Shown here: positions 21,603 to 33,662 of the stretch, one piece after another
Numbering within the stretch: position 1 is the first letter of the stretch
How the letters are laid out: every line of letters begins with the position of its first letter
DNA from: Ryuthela nishihirai
Lineage: Eukaryota; Arthropoda; Arachnida; Araneae; Heptathelidae
Direction: 5' to 3'
NCBI GenBank assembly: GCA_038380435.1
Contig: JAWZYU010000662.1
Span: 25,640 to 89,639 of the forward strand
Length of the DNA: 64,000 nucleotides
Translations under genes and position numbers: made by a program
Notes under the pieces: model-generated
Database searches by the model: none
The model's input: the letters and a program-made list of their open reading frames with translations, nothing else
Told to the model about the DNA's origin: nothing

Positions 21603-24093
21603 AAGTATTGCAGGTATTAAGTGTATTTTGCAGAGTGAGAGCAGAGAGTTATATACGAGAACTAAAATTTTAGTTCTAAATTAATTTCTGAAGGGCAAAA
21701 CCATAAATTCCAGATTCGAACCAGCACCTGTTCCTCAGTTCTGAGGCTAAATTATAGCCTGTTTCATCGTTAGAACTAGGGCTGTGTTCCAACGAAGTAT
21801 TGCAGGTATTAAGTGTATTTTGCAGAGTGAGAGTAGAGTTATTTACGAGAACTAAAATTTTAGTTCTAAATTAATTTCTGATGGGCAAAACCATAAATTC
21901 CAGATTCGAACCAGCACCTGTTCCTCAGTTCTGAGGCTAAATTATAGCCTGTTTCATCATTAGAACTAGTGCTGTGTTCCAAGGAAGTATTGCAGGTATT
22001 AAGTGTATTTTGCAGAGTGAGAGCAGAGAGTTATTTACGAGAACTAAAATTTTAGTTCTAAATTAATTTCTGAAGGGCAAAACCTTAAATTCCAGATTCG
22101 AACCAGCACCTGTTCCTCAGTTCTGAGGCTAAATTATAGCCTGTTTCATCATTAGAACTAGTGCTGTGTTCCAAGGAAGTATTGCAGGTATTAAGTGTAT
22201 TTTGCAGAGTGAGAGCAGAGAGTTATATAGGAGAACTAAAATTTTAGTTCTAAATTAATTTCTGATGGGCAAAACCATAAATTCCAGATTCGAACCAGCA
22301 CCTGTTCCTCAGTTCTGAGGCTAAATTATAGCCTGTTTCATCATTAGAACTAGGGCTGTGTTCCAAGGAAGTATTGCAGGTATTAACTGTATTTTGCAGA
22401 GTGAGAGCAGAGAGTTATTTACGAGAACTAAAATTTTAGTTCTAAATTAATTTCTGAAGGCAAAACCATAAATTCCAGATTCGAACCAGCACCTGTTCCT
22501 CAGTTCTGAGGCTAAATTATAGCCTGTTTCATCATTAGAACTAGTGCTGTGTTCCAAGGAAGTATTGCAGGTATTAAGTGTATTTTGCAGAGTGAGAGCA
22601 GAGAGTTATATACGAGAACTAAAATTTTAGTTCTAAATTAATTTCTGAAGGGCAAAACCATAAATTCCAGATTCGAACCAGCACCTGTTCCTCAGTTCTG
22701 AGGCTAAATTATAGCCTGTTTCATCATTAGAACTAGGGCTGTGTTCCAACGAAGTATTGCAGGTATTAAGTGTATTTTGCAGAGTGAGAGTAGAGTTATT
22801 TACGAGAACTAAAATTTTAGTTCTAAATTAATTTCTGATGGGCAAAACCATAAATTCCAGATTCGAACCAGCACCTGTTCCTCAGTTCTGAGGCTAAATT
22901 ATAGCCTGTTTCATCATTAGAACTAGGGCTGTGTTCCAACGAAGTATTGCAGGTATTAAGTGTATTTTGCAGAGTGAGAGCAGAGAGTTATTTACGAGAA
23001 CTAAAATTTTAGTTCTAAATTAATTTCTGAAGGGCAAAACCATAAATTCCAGATTCGAACCAGCACCTGTTCCTCAGTTCTGAGGCTAAATTATAGCCTG
23101 TTTCATCATTAGAACTAGTGCTGTGTTCCAAGGAAGTATTGCAGGTATTAAGTGTATTTTGCAGAGTGAGAGCAGAGAGTTATTTACGAGAACTAAAATT
23201 TTAGTTCTAAATTAATTTCTGATGGGCAAAACCATAAATTCCAGATTCGAACCAGCACCTGTTCCTCAGTTCTGAGGCTAAAGTATAGCCTGTTTCATCA
23301 TTAGAACTAGGGCTGTGTTCCAAGGAAGTATTGCAGGTATTAAGTGTATTTTGCAGAGTGAGAGCAGAGAGTTATTTACGAGAACTAAAATTTTAGTTCT
23401 AAATTAATTTCTGAAGGGCAAAACCATAAATTCCAGATTCGAACCAGCACCTGTTCCTCAGTTCTGAAGCTAAATTATAGCCTGTTTCATCATTAGAACT
23501 AGGGCTGTGTTCCAAGGAAGTATTGCAGGTATTAAGTGTATTTTGCAGAGTGAGAGTAGAGAATTATTTACGAGAACTAAAATTTTAGTTCTAAATTAAT
23601 TTCTGAAGGGCAAAACCATAAATTCCAGATTCGAACCAGCACCTGTTCCTCAGTTCTGAGGCTAAATTATAGCCTGTTTCATCATTAGAACTAGGGCTGT
23701 GTTCCAAGGAAGTATTGCAGGTATTAAGTGTATTTTGCAGAGTGAGAGCAGAGAGTTATTTACGAGAACTAAAATTTTAGTTCTAAATTAATTTCTGATG
23801 GGCAAAACCATAAATTCCAGATTCGAACCAGCACCTGTTCCTCAGTTCTGAGGCTAAATTATAGCCTGTTTCATCATTAGAACTAGGGCTGTGTTCCAAC
23901 GAAGTATTGCAGGTATTAAGTGTATTTTGCAGAGTGAGAGCAGAGAGTTATTTACGAGAACTAAAATTTTAGTTCTAAATTAATTTCTGAAGGGCAAAAC
24001 CATAAATTCCAGATTCGAACCAGCACCTGTTCCTCAGTTCTGAGGCTAAATTATAGCCTGTTTCATCATTAGAACTAGGGCTGTGTTCCAAGG
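21603..24093 (+). repeat. 13-mer HOR, copy 1 (2491 bp)
   Basis: A 5-monomer part (TATATACG, short, CCTTAAATT, TATAGGAG, TTAACTGT) followed by an 8-monomer part (TATATACG, short, GAGAGC/GAAGGG, AAAGTATAG, CTGAAGCT, AGAGAATT, GATGGG, GAAGGG). A 1-bp loss near 22458 explains the 2491 versus 2492 length. Confidence 0.9.
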
Positions 24094-26585
24094 AAGTATT
24101 GCAGGTATTAAGTGTATTTTGCAGAGTGAGAGCAGAGAGTTATATACGAGAACTAAAATTTTAGTTCTAAATTAATTTCTGAAGGGCAAAACCATAAATT
24201 CCAGATTCGAACCAGCACCTGTTCCTCAGTTCTGAGGCTAAATTATAGCCTGTTTCATCATTAGAACTAGGGCTGTGTTCCAACGAAGTATTGCAGGTAT
24301 TAAGTGTATTTTGCAGAGTGAGAGTAGAGTTATTTACGAGAACTAAAATTTTAGTTCTAAATTAATTTCTGATGGGCAAAACCATAAATTCCAGATTCGA
24401 ACCAGCACCTGTTCCTCAGTTCTGAGGCTAAATTATAGCCTGTTTCATCATTAGAACTAGTGCTGTGTTCCAAGGAAGTATTGCAGGTATTAAGTGTATT
24501 TTGCAGAGTGAGAGCAGAGAGTTATTTACGAGAACTAAAATTTTAGTTCTAAATTAATTTCTGAAGGGCAAAACCTTAAATTCCAGATTCGAACCAGCAC
24601 CTGTTCCTCAGTTCTGAGGCTAAATTATAGCCTGTTTCATCATTAGAACTAGTGCTGTGTTCCAAGGAAGTATTGCAGGTATTAAGTGTATTTTGCAGAG
24701 TGAGAGCAGAGAGTTATATAGGAGAACTAAAATTTTAGTTCTAAATTAATTTCTGATGGGCAAAACCATAAATTCCAGATTCGAACCAGCACCTGTTCCT
24801 CAGTTCTGAGGCTAAATTATAGCCTGTTTCATCATTAGAACTAGGGCTGTGTTCCAAGGAAGTATTGCAGGTATTAACTGTATTTTGCAGAGTGAGAGCA
24901 GAGAGTTATTTACGAGAACTAAAATTTTAGTTCTAAATTAATTTCTGAAGGGCAAAACCATAAATTCCAGATTCGAACCAGCACCTGTTCCTCAGTTCTG
25001 AGGCTAAATTATAGCCTGTTTCATCATTAGAACTAGTGCTGTGTTCCAAGGAAGTATTGCAGGTATTAAGTGTATTTTGCAGAGTGAGAGCAGAGAGTTA
25101 TATACGAGAACTAAAATTTTAGTTCTAAATTAATTTCTGAAGGGCAAAACCATAAATTCCAGATTCGAACCAGCACCTGTTCCTCAGTTCTGAGGCTAAA
25201 TTATAGCCTGTTTCATCATTAGAACTAGGGCTGTGTTCCAACGAAGTATTGCAGGTATTAAGTGTATTTTGCAGAGTGAGAGTAGAGTTATTTACGAGAA
25301 CTAAAATTTTAGTTCTAAATTAATTTCTGATGGGCAAAACCATAAATTCCAGATTCGAACCAGCACCTGTTCCTCAGTTCTGAGGCTAAATTATAGCCTG
25401 TTTCATCATTAGAACTAGGGCTGTGTTCCAACGAAGTATTGCAGGTATTAAGTGTATTTTGCAGAGTGAGAGCAGAGAGTTATTTACGAGAACTAAAATT
25501 TTAGTTCTAAATTAATTTCTGAAGGGCAAAACCATAAATTCCAGATTCGAACCAGCACCTGTTCCTCAGTTCTGAGGCTAAATTATAGCCTGTTTCATCA
25601 TTAGAACTAGTGCTGTGTTCCAAGGAAGTATTGCAGGTATTAAGTGTATTTTGCAGAGTGAGAGCAGAGAGTTATTTACGAGAACTAAAATTTTAGTTCT
25701 AAATTAATTTCTGATGGGCAAAACCATAAATTCCAGATTCGAACCAGCACCTGTTCCTCAGTTCTGAGGCTAAAGTATAGCCTGTTTCATCATTAGAACT
25801 AGGGCTGTGTTCCAAGGAAGTATTGCAGGTATTAAGTGTATTTTGCAGAGTGAGAGCAGAGAGTTATTTACGAGAACTAAAATTTTAGTTCTAAATTAAT
25901 TTCTGAAGGGCAAAACCATAAATTCCAGATTCGAACCAGCACCTGTTCCTCAGTTCTGAAGCTAAATTATAGCCTGTTTCATCATTAGAACTAGGGCTGT
26001 GTTCCAAGGAAGTATTGCAGGTATTAAGTGTATTTTGCAGAGTGAGAGTAGAGAATTATTTACGAGAACTAAAATTTTAGTTCTAAATTAATTTCTGAAG
26101 GGCAAAACCATAAATTCCAGATTCGAACCAGCACCTGTTCCTCAGTTCTGAGGCTAAATTATAGCCTGTTTCATCATTAGAACTAGGGCTGTGTTCCAAG
26201 GAAGTATTGCAGGTATTAAGTGTATTTTGCAGAGTGAGAGCAGAGAGTTATTTACGAGAACTAAAATTTTAGTTCTAAATTAATTTCTGATGGGCAAAAC
26301 CATAAATTCCAGATTCGAACCAGCACCTGTTCCTCAGTTCTGAGGCTAAATTATAGCCTGTTTCATCATTAGAACTAGGGCTGTGTTCCAACGAAGTATT
26401 GCAGGTATTAAGTGTATTTTGCAGAGTGAGAGCAGAGAGTTATTTACGAGAACTAAAATTTTAGTTCTAAATTAATTTCTGAAGGGCAAAACCATAAATT
26501 CCAGATTCGAACCAGCACCTGTTCCTCAGTTCTGAGGCTAAATTATAGCCTGTTTCATCATTAGAACTAGGGCTGTGTTCCAAGG
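24094..26585 (+). repeat. 13-mer HOR, copy 2 (2492 bp)
   Basis: All 13 diagnostic monomers recur in the same order as copy 1, including rare markers TTAACTGT (near 24876), AAAGTATAG (near 25773), CTGAAGCT (near 25957) and AGAGAATT (near 26052). Confidence 0.92.
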
Positions 26586-28108
26586 AAGTATTGCAGGTAT
26601 TAAGTGTATTTTGCAGAGTGAGAGCAGAGAGTTATATACGAGAACTAAAATTTTAGTTCTAAATTAATTTCTGAAGGGCAAAACCATAAATTCCAGATTC
26701 GAACCAGCACCTGTTCCTCAGTTCTGAGGCTAAATTATAGCCTGTTTCATCATTAGAACTAGGGCTGTGTTCCAACGAAGTATTGCAGGTATTAAGTGTA
26801 TTTTGCAGAGTGAGAGTAGAGTTATTTACGAGAACTAAAATTTTAGTTCTAAATTAATTTCTGATGGGCAAAACCATAAATTCCAGATTCGAACCAGCAC
26901 CTGTTCCTCAGTTCTGAGGCTAAATTATAGCCTGTTTCATCATTAGAACTAGGGCTGTGTTCCAACGAAGTATTGCAGGTATTAAGTGTATTTTGCAGAG
27001 TGAGAGCAGAGAGTTATTTACGAGAACTAAAATTTTAGTTCTAAATTAATTTCTGAAGGGCAAAACCATAAATTCCAGATTCGAACCAGCACCTGTTCCT
27101 CAGTTCTGAGGCTAAATTATAGCCTGTTTCATCATTAGAACTAGTGCTGTGTTCCAAGGAAGTATTGCAGGTATTAAGTGTATTTTGCAGAGTGAGAGCA
27201 GAGAGTTATTTACGAGAACTAAAATTTTAGTTCTAAATTAATTTCTGATGGGCAAAACCATAAATTCCAGATTCGAACCAGCACCTGTTCCTCAGTTCTG
27301 AGGCTAAAGTATAGCCTGTTTCATCATTAGAACTAGGGCTGTGTTCCAAGGAAGTATTGCAGGTATTAAGTGTATTTTGCAGAGTGAGAGCAGAGAGTTA
27401 TTTACGAGAACTAAAATTTTAGTTCTAAATTAATTTCTGAAGGGCAAAACCATAAATTCCAGATTCGAACCAGCACCTGTTCCTCAGTTCTGAAGCTAAA
27501 TTATAGCCTGTTTCATCATTAGAACTAGGGCTGTGTTCCAAGGAAGTATTGCAGGTATTAAGTGTATTTTGCAGAGTGAGAGTAGAGAATTATTTACGAG
27601 AACTAAAATTTTAGTTCTAAATTAATTTCTGAAGGGCAAAACCATAAATTCCAGATTCGAACCAGCACCTGTTCCTCAGTTCTGAGGCTAAATTATAGCC
27701 TGTTTCATCATTAGAACTAGGGCTGTGTTCCAAGGAAGTATTGCAGGTATTAAGTGTATTTTGCAGAGTGAGAGCAGAGAGTTATTTACGAGAACTAAAA
27801 TTTTAGTTCTAAATTAATTTCTGATGGGCAAAACCATAAATTCCAGATTCGAACCAGCACCTGTTCCTCAGTTCTGAGGCTAAATTATAGCCTGTTTCAT
27901 CATTAGAACTAGGGCTGTGTTCCAACGAAGTATTGCAGGTATTAAGTGTATTTTGCAGAGAGTTATTTACGAGAACTAAAATTTTAGTTCTAAATTAATT
28001 TCTGAAGGGCAAAACCATAAATTCCAGATTCGAACCAGCACCTGTTCCTCAGTTCTGAGGCTAAATTATAGCCTGTTTCATCATTAGAACTAGGGCTGTG
28101 TTCCAAGG
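26586..28108 (+). repeat. 8-mer HOR, extra copy (1523 bp)
   Basis: Repeats only the 8-monomer part of the 13-mer. It is 11 bp short of 1534 because of one deletion in its last monomer near 27959. Confidence 0.9.
27928..28108 (+). repeat. 181-bp monomer with an 11-bp deletion
   Basis: GCAGAGTGAGAGCAGAGAG has become GCAGAGAG near 27955-27962. The lost 11 bp lie between two direct copies of GCAGAG, consistent with slippage or microhomology-mediated deletion. Confidence 0.9.
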
Positions 28109-29642
28109 AAGTATTGCAGGTATTAAGTGTATTTTGCAGAGTGAGAGCAGAGAGTTATATACGAGAACTAAAATTTTAGTTCTAAATTAATTTCTGAAGG
28201 GCAAAACCATAAATTCCAGATTCGAACCAGCACCTGTTCCTCAGTTCTGAGGCTAAATTATAGCCTGTTTCATCATTAGAACTAGGGCTGTGTTCCAACG
28301 AAGTATTGCAGGTATTAAGTGTATTTTGCAGAGTGAGAGTAGAGTTATTTACGAGAACTAAAATTTTAGTTCTAAATTAATTTCTGATGGGCAAAACCAT
28401 AAATTCCAGATTCGAACCAGCACCTGTTCCTCAGTTCTGAGGCTAAATTATAGCCTGTTTCATCATTAGAACTAGGGCTGTGTTCCAACGAAGTATTGCA
28501 GGTATTAAGTGTATTTTGCAGAGTGAGAGCAGAGAGTTATTTACGAGAACTAAAATTTTAGTTCTAAATTAATTTCTGAAGGGCAAAACCATAAATTCCA
28601 GATTCGAACCAGCACCTGTTCCTCAGTTCTGAGGCTAAATTATAGCCTGTTTCATCATTAGAACTAGTGCTGTGTTCCAAGGAAGTATTGCAGGTATTAA
28701 GTGTATTTTGCAGAGTGAGAGCAGAGAGTTATTTACGAGAACTAAAATTTTAGTTCTAAATTAATTTCTGATGGGCAAAACCATAAATTCCAGATTCGAA
28801 CCAGCACCTGTTCCTCAGTTCTGAGGCTAAAGTATAGCCTGTTTCATCATTAGAACTAGGGCTGTGTTCCAAGGAAGTATTGCAGGTATTAAGTGTATTT
28901 TGCAGAGTGAGAGCAGAGAGTTATTTACGAGAACTAAAATTTTAGTTCTAAATTAATTTCTGAAGGGCAAAACCATAAATTCCAGATTCGAACCAGCACC
29001 TGTTCCTCAGTTCTGAAGCTAAATTATAGCCTGTTTCATCATTAGAACTAGGGCTATGTTCCAAGAAAGTATTGCAGGTATTAAGTGTATTTTGCAGAGT
29101 GAGAGTAGAGAATTATTTACGAGAACTAAAATTTTAGTTCTAAATTAATTTCTGAAGGGCAAAACCATAAATTCCAGATTCGACCCAGCACCTGTTCCTC
29201 AGTTCTGAGGCTAAATTATAGCCTGTTTCATCATTAGAACTAGGGCTGTGTTCCAAGGAAGTATTGCAGGTATTAAGTGTATTTTGCAGAGTGAGAGCAG
29301 AGAGTTATTTACGAGAACTAAAATTTTAGTTCTAAATTAATTTCTGATGGGCAAAACCATAAATTCCAGATTCGAACCAGCACCTGTTCCTCAGTTCTGA
29401 GGCTAAATTATAGCCTGTTTCATCATTAGAACTAGGGCTGTGTTCCAACGAAGTATTGCAGGTATTAAGTGTATTTTGCAGAGTGAGAGCAGAGAGTTAT
29501 TTACGAGAACTAAAATTTTAGTTCTAAATTAATTTCTGAAGGGCAAAACCATAAATTCCAGATTCGAACCAGCAGCTGTTCCTCAGTTCTGAGGCTAAAT
29601 TATAGCCTGTTTCATCATTAGAACTAGGGCTGTGTTCCAAGG
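28109..29642 (+). repeat. 8-mer HOR, second extra copy (1534 bp)
   Basis: Full-length repeat of the 8-mer with private changes: GGGCTATGTTCCAAGAAAG near 29050, CGACCCAGC near 29182 and AGCAGCTG near 29572. Confidence 0.9.
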
Positions 29643-31364
29643 AAGTATTGCAGGTATTAAGTGTATTTTGCAGAGTGAGAGTAGAGAGTTATTTACGAGA
29701 ACTAAAATTTTAGTTCTAAATTAATTTCTGAAGGGCAAAACCATAAATTCCAGATTCGAACCAGCACCTGTTCCTCAGTTCTGAGGCTAAATTATAGCCT
29801 GTTTCATCATTAGAACTAGTGCTGTGTTCCAAGGAAGTATTGCAGGTATTAAGTGTATTTTGCAGAGTGAGAGTAGAGAGTTATTTACGAGAACTAAAAT
29901 TTTAGTTCTAAATTAATTTCTGATGGGCAAAACCATAAATTCCAGATTCGAACCAGCACCTGTTCCTCAGTTCTGAGGCTAAATTATAGCCTGTTTCATC
30001 ATTAGAACTAGGGCTGTGTTCCAAGGAAGTATTGCAGGTATTAAGTGTATTTTGCAGAGTGAGAGCAGAGAGTTATTTACGAGAACTAAAATTTTAGTTC
30101 TAAATTAATTTCTGAAGGGCAAAACCATAAATTCCACATTCGAACCAGCACCTGTTCCTCAGTTCTGAGGCTAAATTATAGCCTGTTTCATCATTAGAAC
30201 TAGGGCTGTGTTCCAAGGAAGTATTGCAGGTATTAAGTGTATTTTGCAGAGTGAGAGCAGAGAGTTATATACGAGAACTAAAATTTTAGTTCTAAATTAA
30301 TTTCTGAAGGGCAAAACCATAAATTCCAGATTCGAACCAGCACCTGTTCCTCAGTTCTGAGGCTAAATTATAGCCTGTTTCATCATTAGAACTAGGGCTG
30401 TGTTCCAACGAAGTATTGCAGGTATTAAGTGTATTTTGCAGAGTGAGAGTAGAGTTATTTACGAGAACTAAAATTTTAGTTCTAAATTAATTTCTGATGG
30501 GCAAAACCATAAATTCCAGATTCGAACCAGCACCTGTTCCTGAGTTCTGAGGCTAAATTATAGCCTGTTTCATCATTAGAACTAGGGCTGTGTTCCAACG
30601 AAGTATTGCAGGTATTAAGTGCATTTTGCAGAGTGAGAGCAGAGAGTTATTTACGAGAACTAAAATTTTAGTTCTAAATTAATTTCTGATGGGCAAAACC
30701 ATAAATTCCAGATTCGAACCAGCACCTGATCCTCAGTTCCGAGGCTAAATTATAGCCTGTTTCATCATTAGAACTAGGGCTGTGTTCCAACGAAGTATTG
30801 CAGGTATTAAGTGTATTTTGCAGAGTGACAGTAGAGTTATTTACGAGAACTAAAATTTTAGTACTAAATTAATTTCTGATGGGCAAAACCATAAATTCCA
30901 GATTCGAACCAGCACCTGTTCCTCAGTTCTGAGGCTAAATTATAGCCTGTTTCATCATTAGAACTAGTGCTGTGTTCCAAGGAAGTATTGCAGGTATTAA
31001 GTGTATTTTGCAGAGTGAGAGTAGAGTTATTTACGAGAACTAAAATTTTAGTTCTAAATTAATTTCTGATGGGCAAAACCATAAATTCCAGATTCGAACC
31101 AGCACCTGTTCCTCAGTTCTGAGGCTAAATTATAGCCTGTTTCATCATTAGAACTAGTGCTGTGTTCCAAGGAAGTATTGCAGGTATTAAGTGTATTTTG
31201 CAGAGTGAGAGCAGAGAGTTATATACGAGAACTAAAATTTTAGTTCTAAATTAATTTCTGAAGGGCAAAACCATAAATTCCAGATTCGAACCAGCACCTG
31301 TTCCTCAGTTCTGAGGCTAAATTATAGCCTGTTTCATCATTAGAACTAGTGCTGTGTTCCAAGG
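29643..31364 (+). repeat. Mosaic transition zone
   Basis: Nine monomers that mix subtypes: TATATACG (30219, 31173), short GACAGT (30793), and a GATCCTCAGTTCCGAGG monomer (30601) otherwise seen only near 12.6-13.0 kb. The CCAACG junction, dominant to the left, becomes rare from here on. Confidence 0.75.
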
Positions 31365-33662
31365 AAGTATTGCAGGTATTAAGTGTATTTTGCAGAGTGA
31401 GAGTAGAGAGTTATTTACGAGAACTAAAATTTTAGTTCTAAATTAATTTCTGATGGGCAAAACCATAAATTCCAGATTCGAACCAGCACCTTTTCCGCAG
31501 TTCTGAGGCTAAATTATAGCCTGTTTCATCATTAGAACTAGTGCTGTGTTCCAAGGAAGTATTGCAGGTATTAAGTGTATTTTGCAGAGTGACAGTAGAG
31601 AGTTATTTACTAGAACTAAATTTTTAGTTCTAAATTAATTTCTGATGGGCAAAACCATAAATTTCAGATTCGAACCAGCACCTGTTCCTCAGTTCTGAGG
31701 CTAAATTATAGCCTGTTTCATCATTAGAACTAGTGCTGTGTTCCAAGGAAGTATTGCAGGTATTAAGTGTATTTTGCAGAGTGAGACCTAAAATTTACGA
31801 GAACTAAAATTTTAGTTCTAAATTAATTTCTGATGGGCAAAACCATAAATTCCAGATTCGAACCAGCACCTGTTCCTCAGTTCTGAGGCTAAATTATAGC
31901 CTGTTTCATCATTAGAACTAGGGCTGTGTTCCAACGAAGTATTGCAGGTATTAAGTGTATTTTCCAGAGTGACAGTAGAGAGTTATTTACTAGAACTAAA
32001 ATTTTAGTTCTAAATTAATTTCTGATGGGCAAAACCATAAATTCCAGATTCGAACCAGCACCTGTTCCTCAGTTCTGAGGCTAAATTATAGCCTGTTTCA
32101 TCATTAGAACTAGTGCTGTGTTCCAAGGAAGTATTGCAGGTATTAAGTGTATTTTGCAGAGTGACAGTAGAGAGTTATTTACTAGAACTAAAATTTTAGT
32201 TCTAAATTAATTTCTGATGGGCAAAACCATAAATTCCAGATTCGAACCAGCACCTGTTCCTCAGTTCTGAGGCTAAATTATAGCCTGTTTCATCATTAGA
32301 ACTAGTGCTGTGTTCCAAGGAAGTATTGCAGGTATTAAGTGTATTTTGCAGAGTGAGAGTAGATAGTTATTTACGAGAACTAAAATTTTAGTTCTAAATT
32401 AATTTCTGAAGGGCAAAACCATAAATTCCAGATTCGAAACAGCACCTGTTCCTCAGTTCTGAGGCTAAATTATAGCCTGTTTCATCATTAGAACTAGTGA
32501 TGTGTTCCAAGGAAGTATTGCAGGTATTAAGTGTATTTTGCAGAGTGAGAGTAGAGAGTTATTTACGAGAACTAAAATTTTAGTTCTAAATTAATTTCTG
32601 AAGGGCAAACCATAAATTCCAGATTCGAACCAGCACCTGTTCCTCAGTTCTGAGGCTAAATTATAGCCTGTTTCATCATTAGAACTAGTGCTGTGTTCCA
32701 AGGAAGTATTGCAGGTATTAAGTGTATTTTAAAGAGTGAGAGTAGAGAGTTATTTACGAGAACTAAAATTTTAGTTCTAAATTAATTTCTGAAGGGCAAA
32801 ACCATAAATTCCAGATTCGAACCAGCACCTGTTCCTCAGTTCTGAGGCTAAATTATAGCCTGTTTCATCATTAGAACTAGTGCTGTGTTCCAAGGAAGTA
32901 TTGCAGGTATTAAGTGTATTTTGCAGAGTGACAGTAGAGAGTTATTTACTAGAACTAAAATTTTAGTTCTAAATTAATTTCTGAAGGGCAAAACCATAAA
33001 TTCCAGATTCGAACCAGCACCTGTTCCTCAGTTCTGAGGCTAAATTATAGCCTGTTTCATCATTAGAACTAGTGCTGTGTTCCAAGGAAGTATTGCAGGT
33101 ATTAAGTGTATTTTAAAGAGTGAGAGTAGAGAGTTATTTACGAGAACTAAAATTTTAGTTCTAAATTAATTTCTGAAGGGCAAAACCATAAATTCCAGAT
33201 TCGAACCAGCACCTGTTCCTCAGTTCTGAGGCTAAATTATAGCCTGTTTCATCATTAGAACTAGTGCTGTGTTCCAAGGAAGTATTGCAGGTATTAAGTG
33301 TATTTTGCAGAGTGAGAGTAGAGAGTTATTTACGAGAACTAAAATTTTAGTTCTAAATTAATTTCTCAAGGGCAAACCATAAATTCCAGATTCGAACCAG
33401 CACCTGTTCCTCAGTTCTGAGGCTAAATTATAGCCTGTTTCATCATTAGAACTAGTGCTGTGTTCCAAGGAAGTATTGCAGGTATTAAGTGTATTTTAAA
33501 GAGTGAGAGTAGAGAGTTATTTACGAGAACTAAAATTTTAGTTCTAAATTAATTTCTGAAGGGCAAAACCATAAATTCCCGATTCGAACCAGCACCTGTT
33601 CCTCAGTTCTGAGGCTAAATTATAGCCTGTTTCATCATTAGAACTAGTGCTGTGTTCCAAGG
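31365..33662 (+). repeat. Transition block with displaced counterpart at 56.9 kb
   Basis: The order is: ACCTTTTCCGCAG (31365), GACAGT/ACTAG (31557), an aberrant 188-bp monomer with AGGGCTG/CCAACG junction (31749), TTTTCCAGAG (31937), then GGGCAAACC and TTTTAAAGAG monomers. A very similar order occurs from 56889. Confidence 0.75.
31749..31936 (+). repeat. Aberrant 188-bp monomer
   Basis: The purine stretch is replaced: GAGACCTAAAATTT (31783-31796) runs straight into ACGAGAACTAAAA, so part of the palindrome flank appears twice. The GAGACCTA allele was seen elsewhere only at 20701, suggesting a template switch involving that subtype. Confidence 0.8.
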
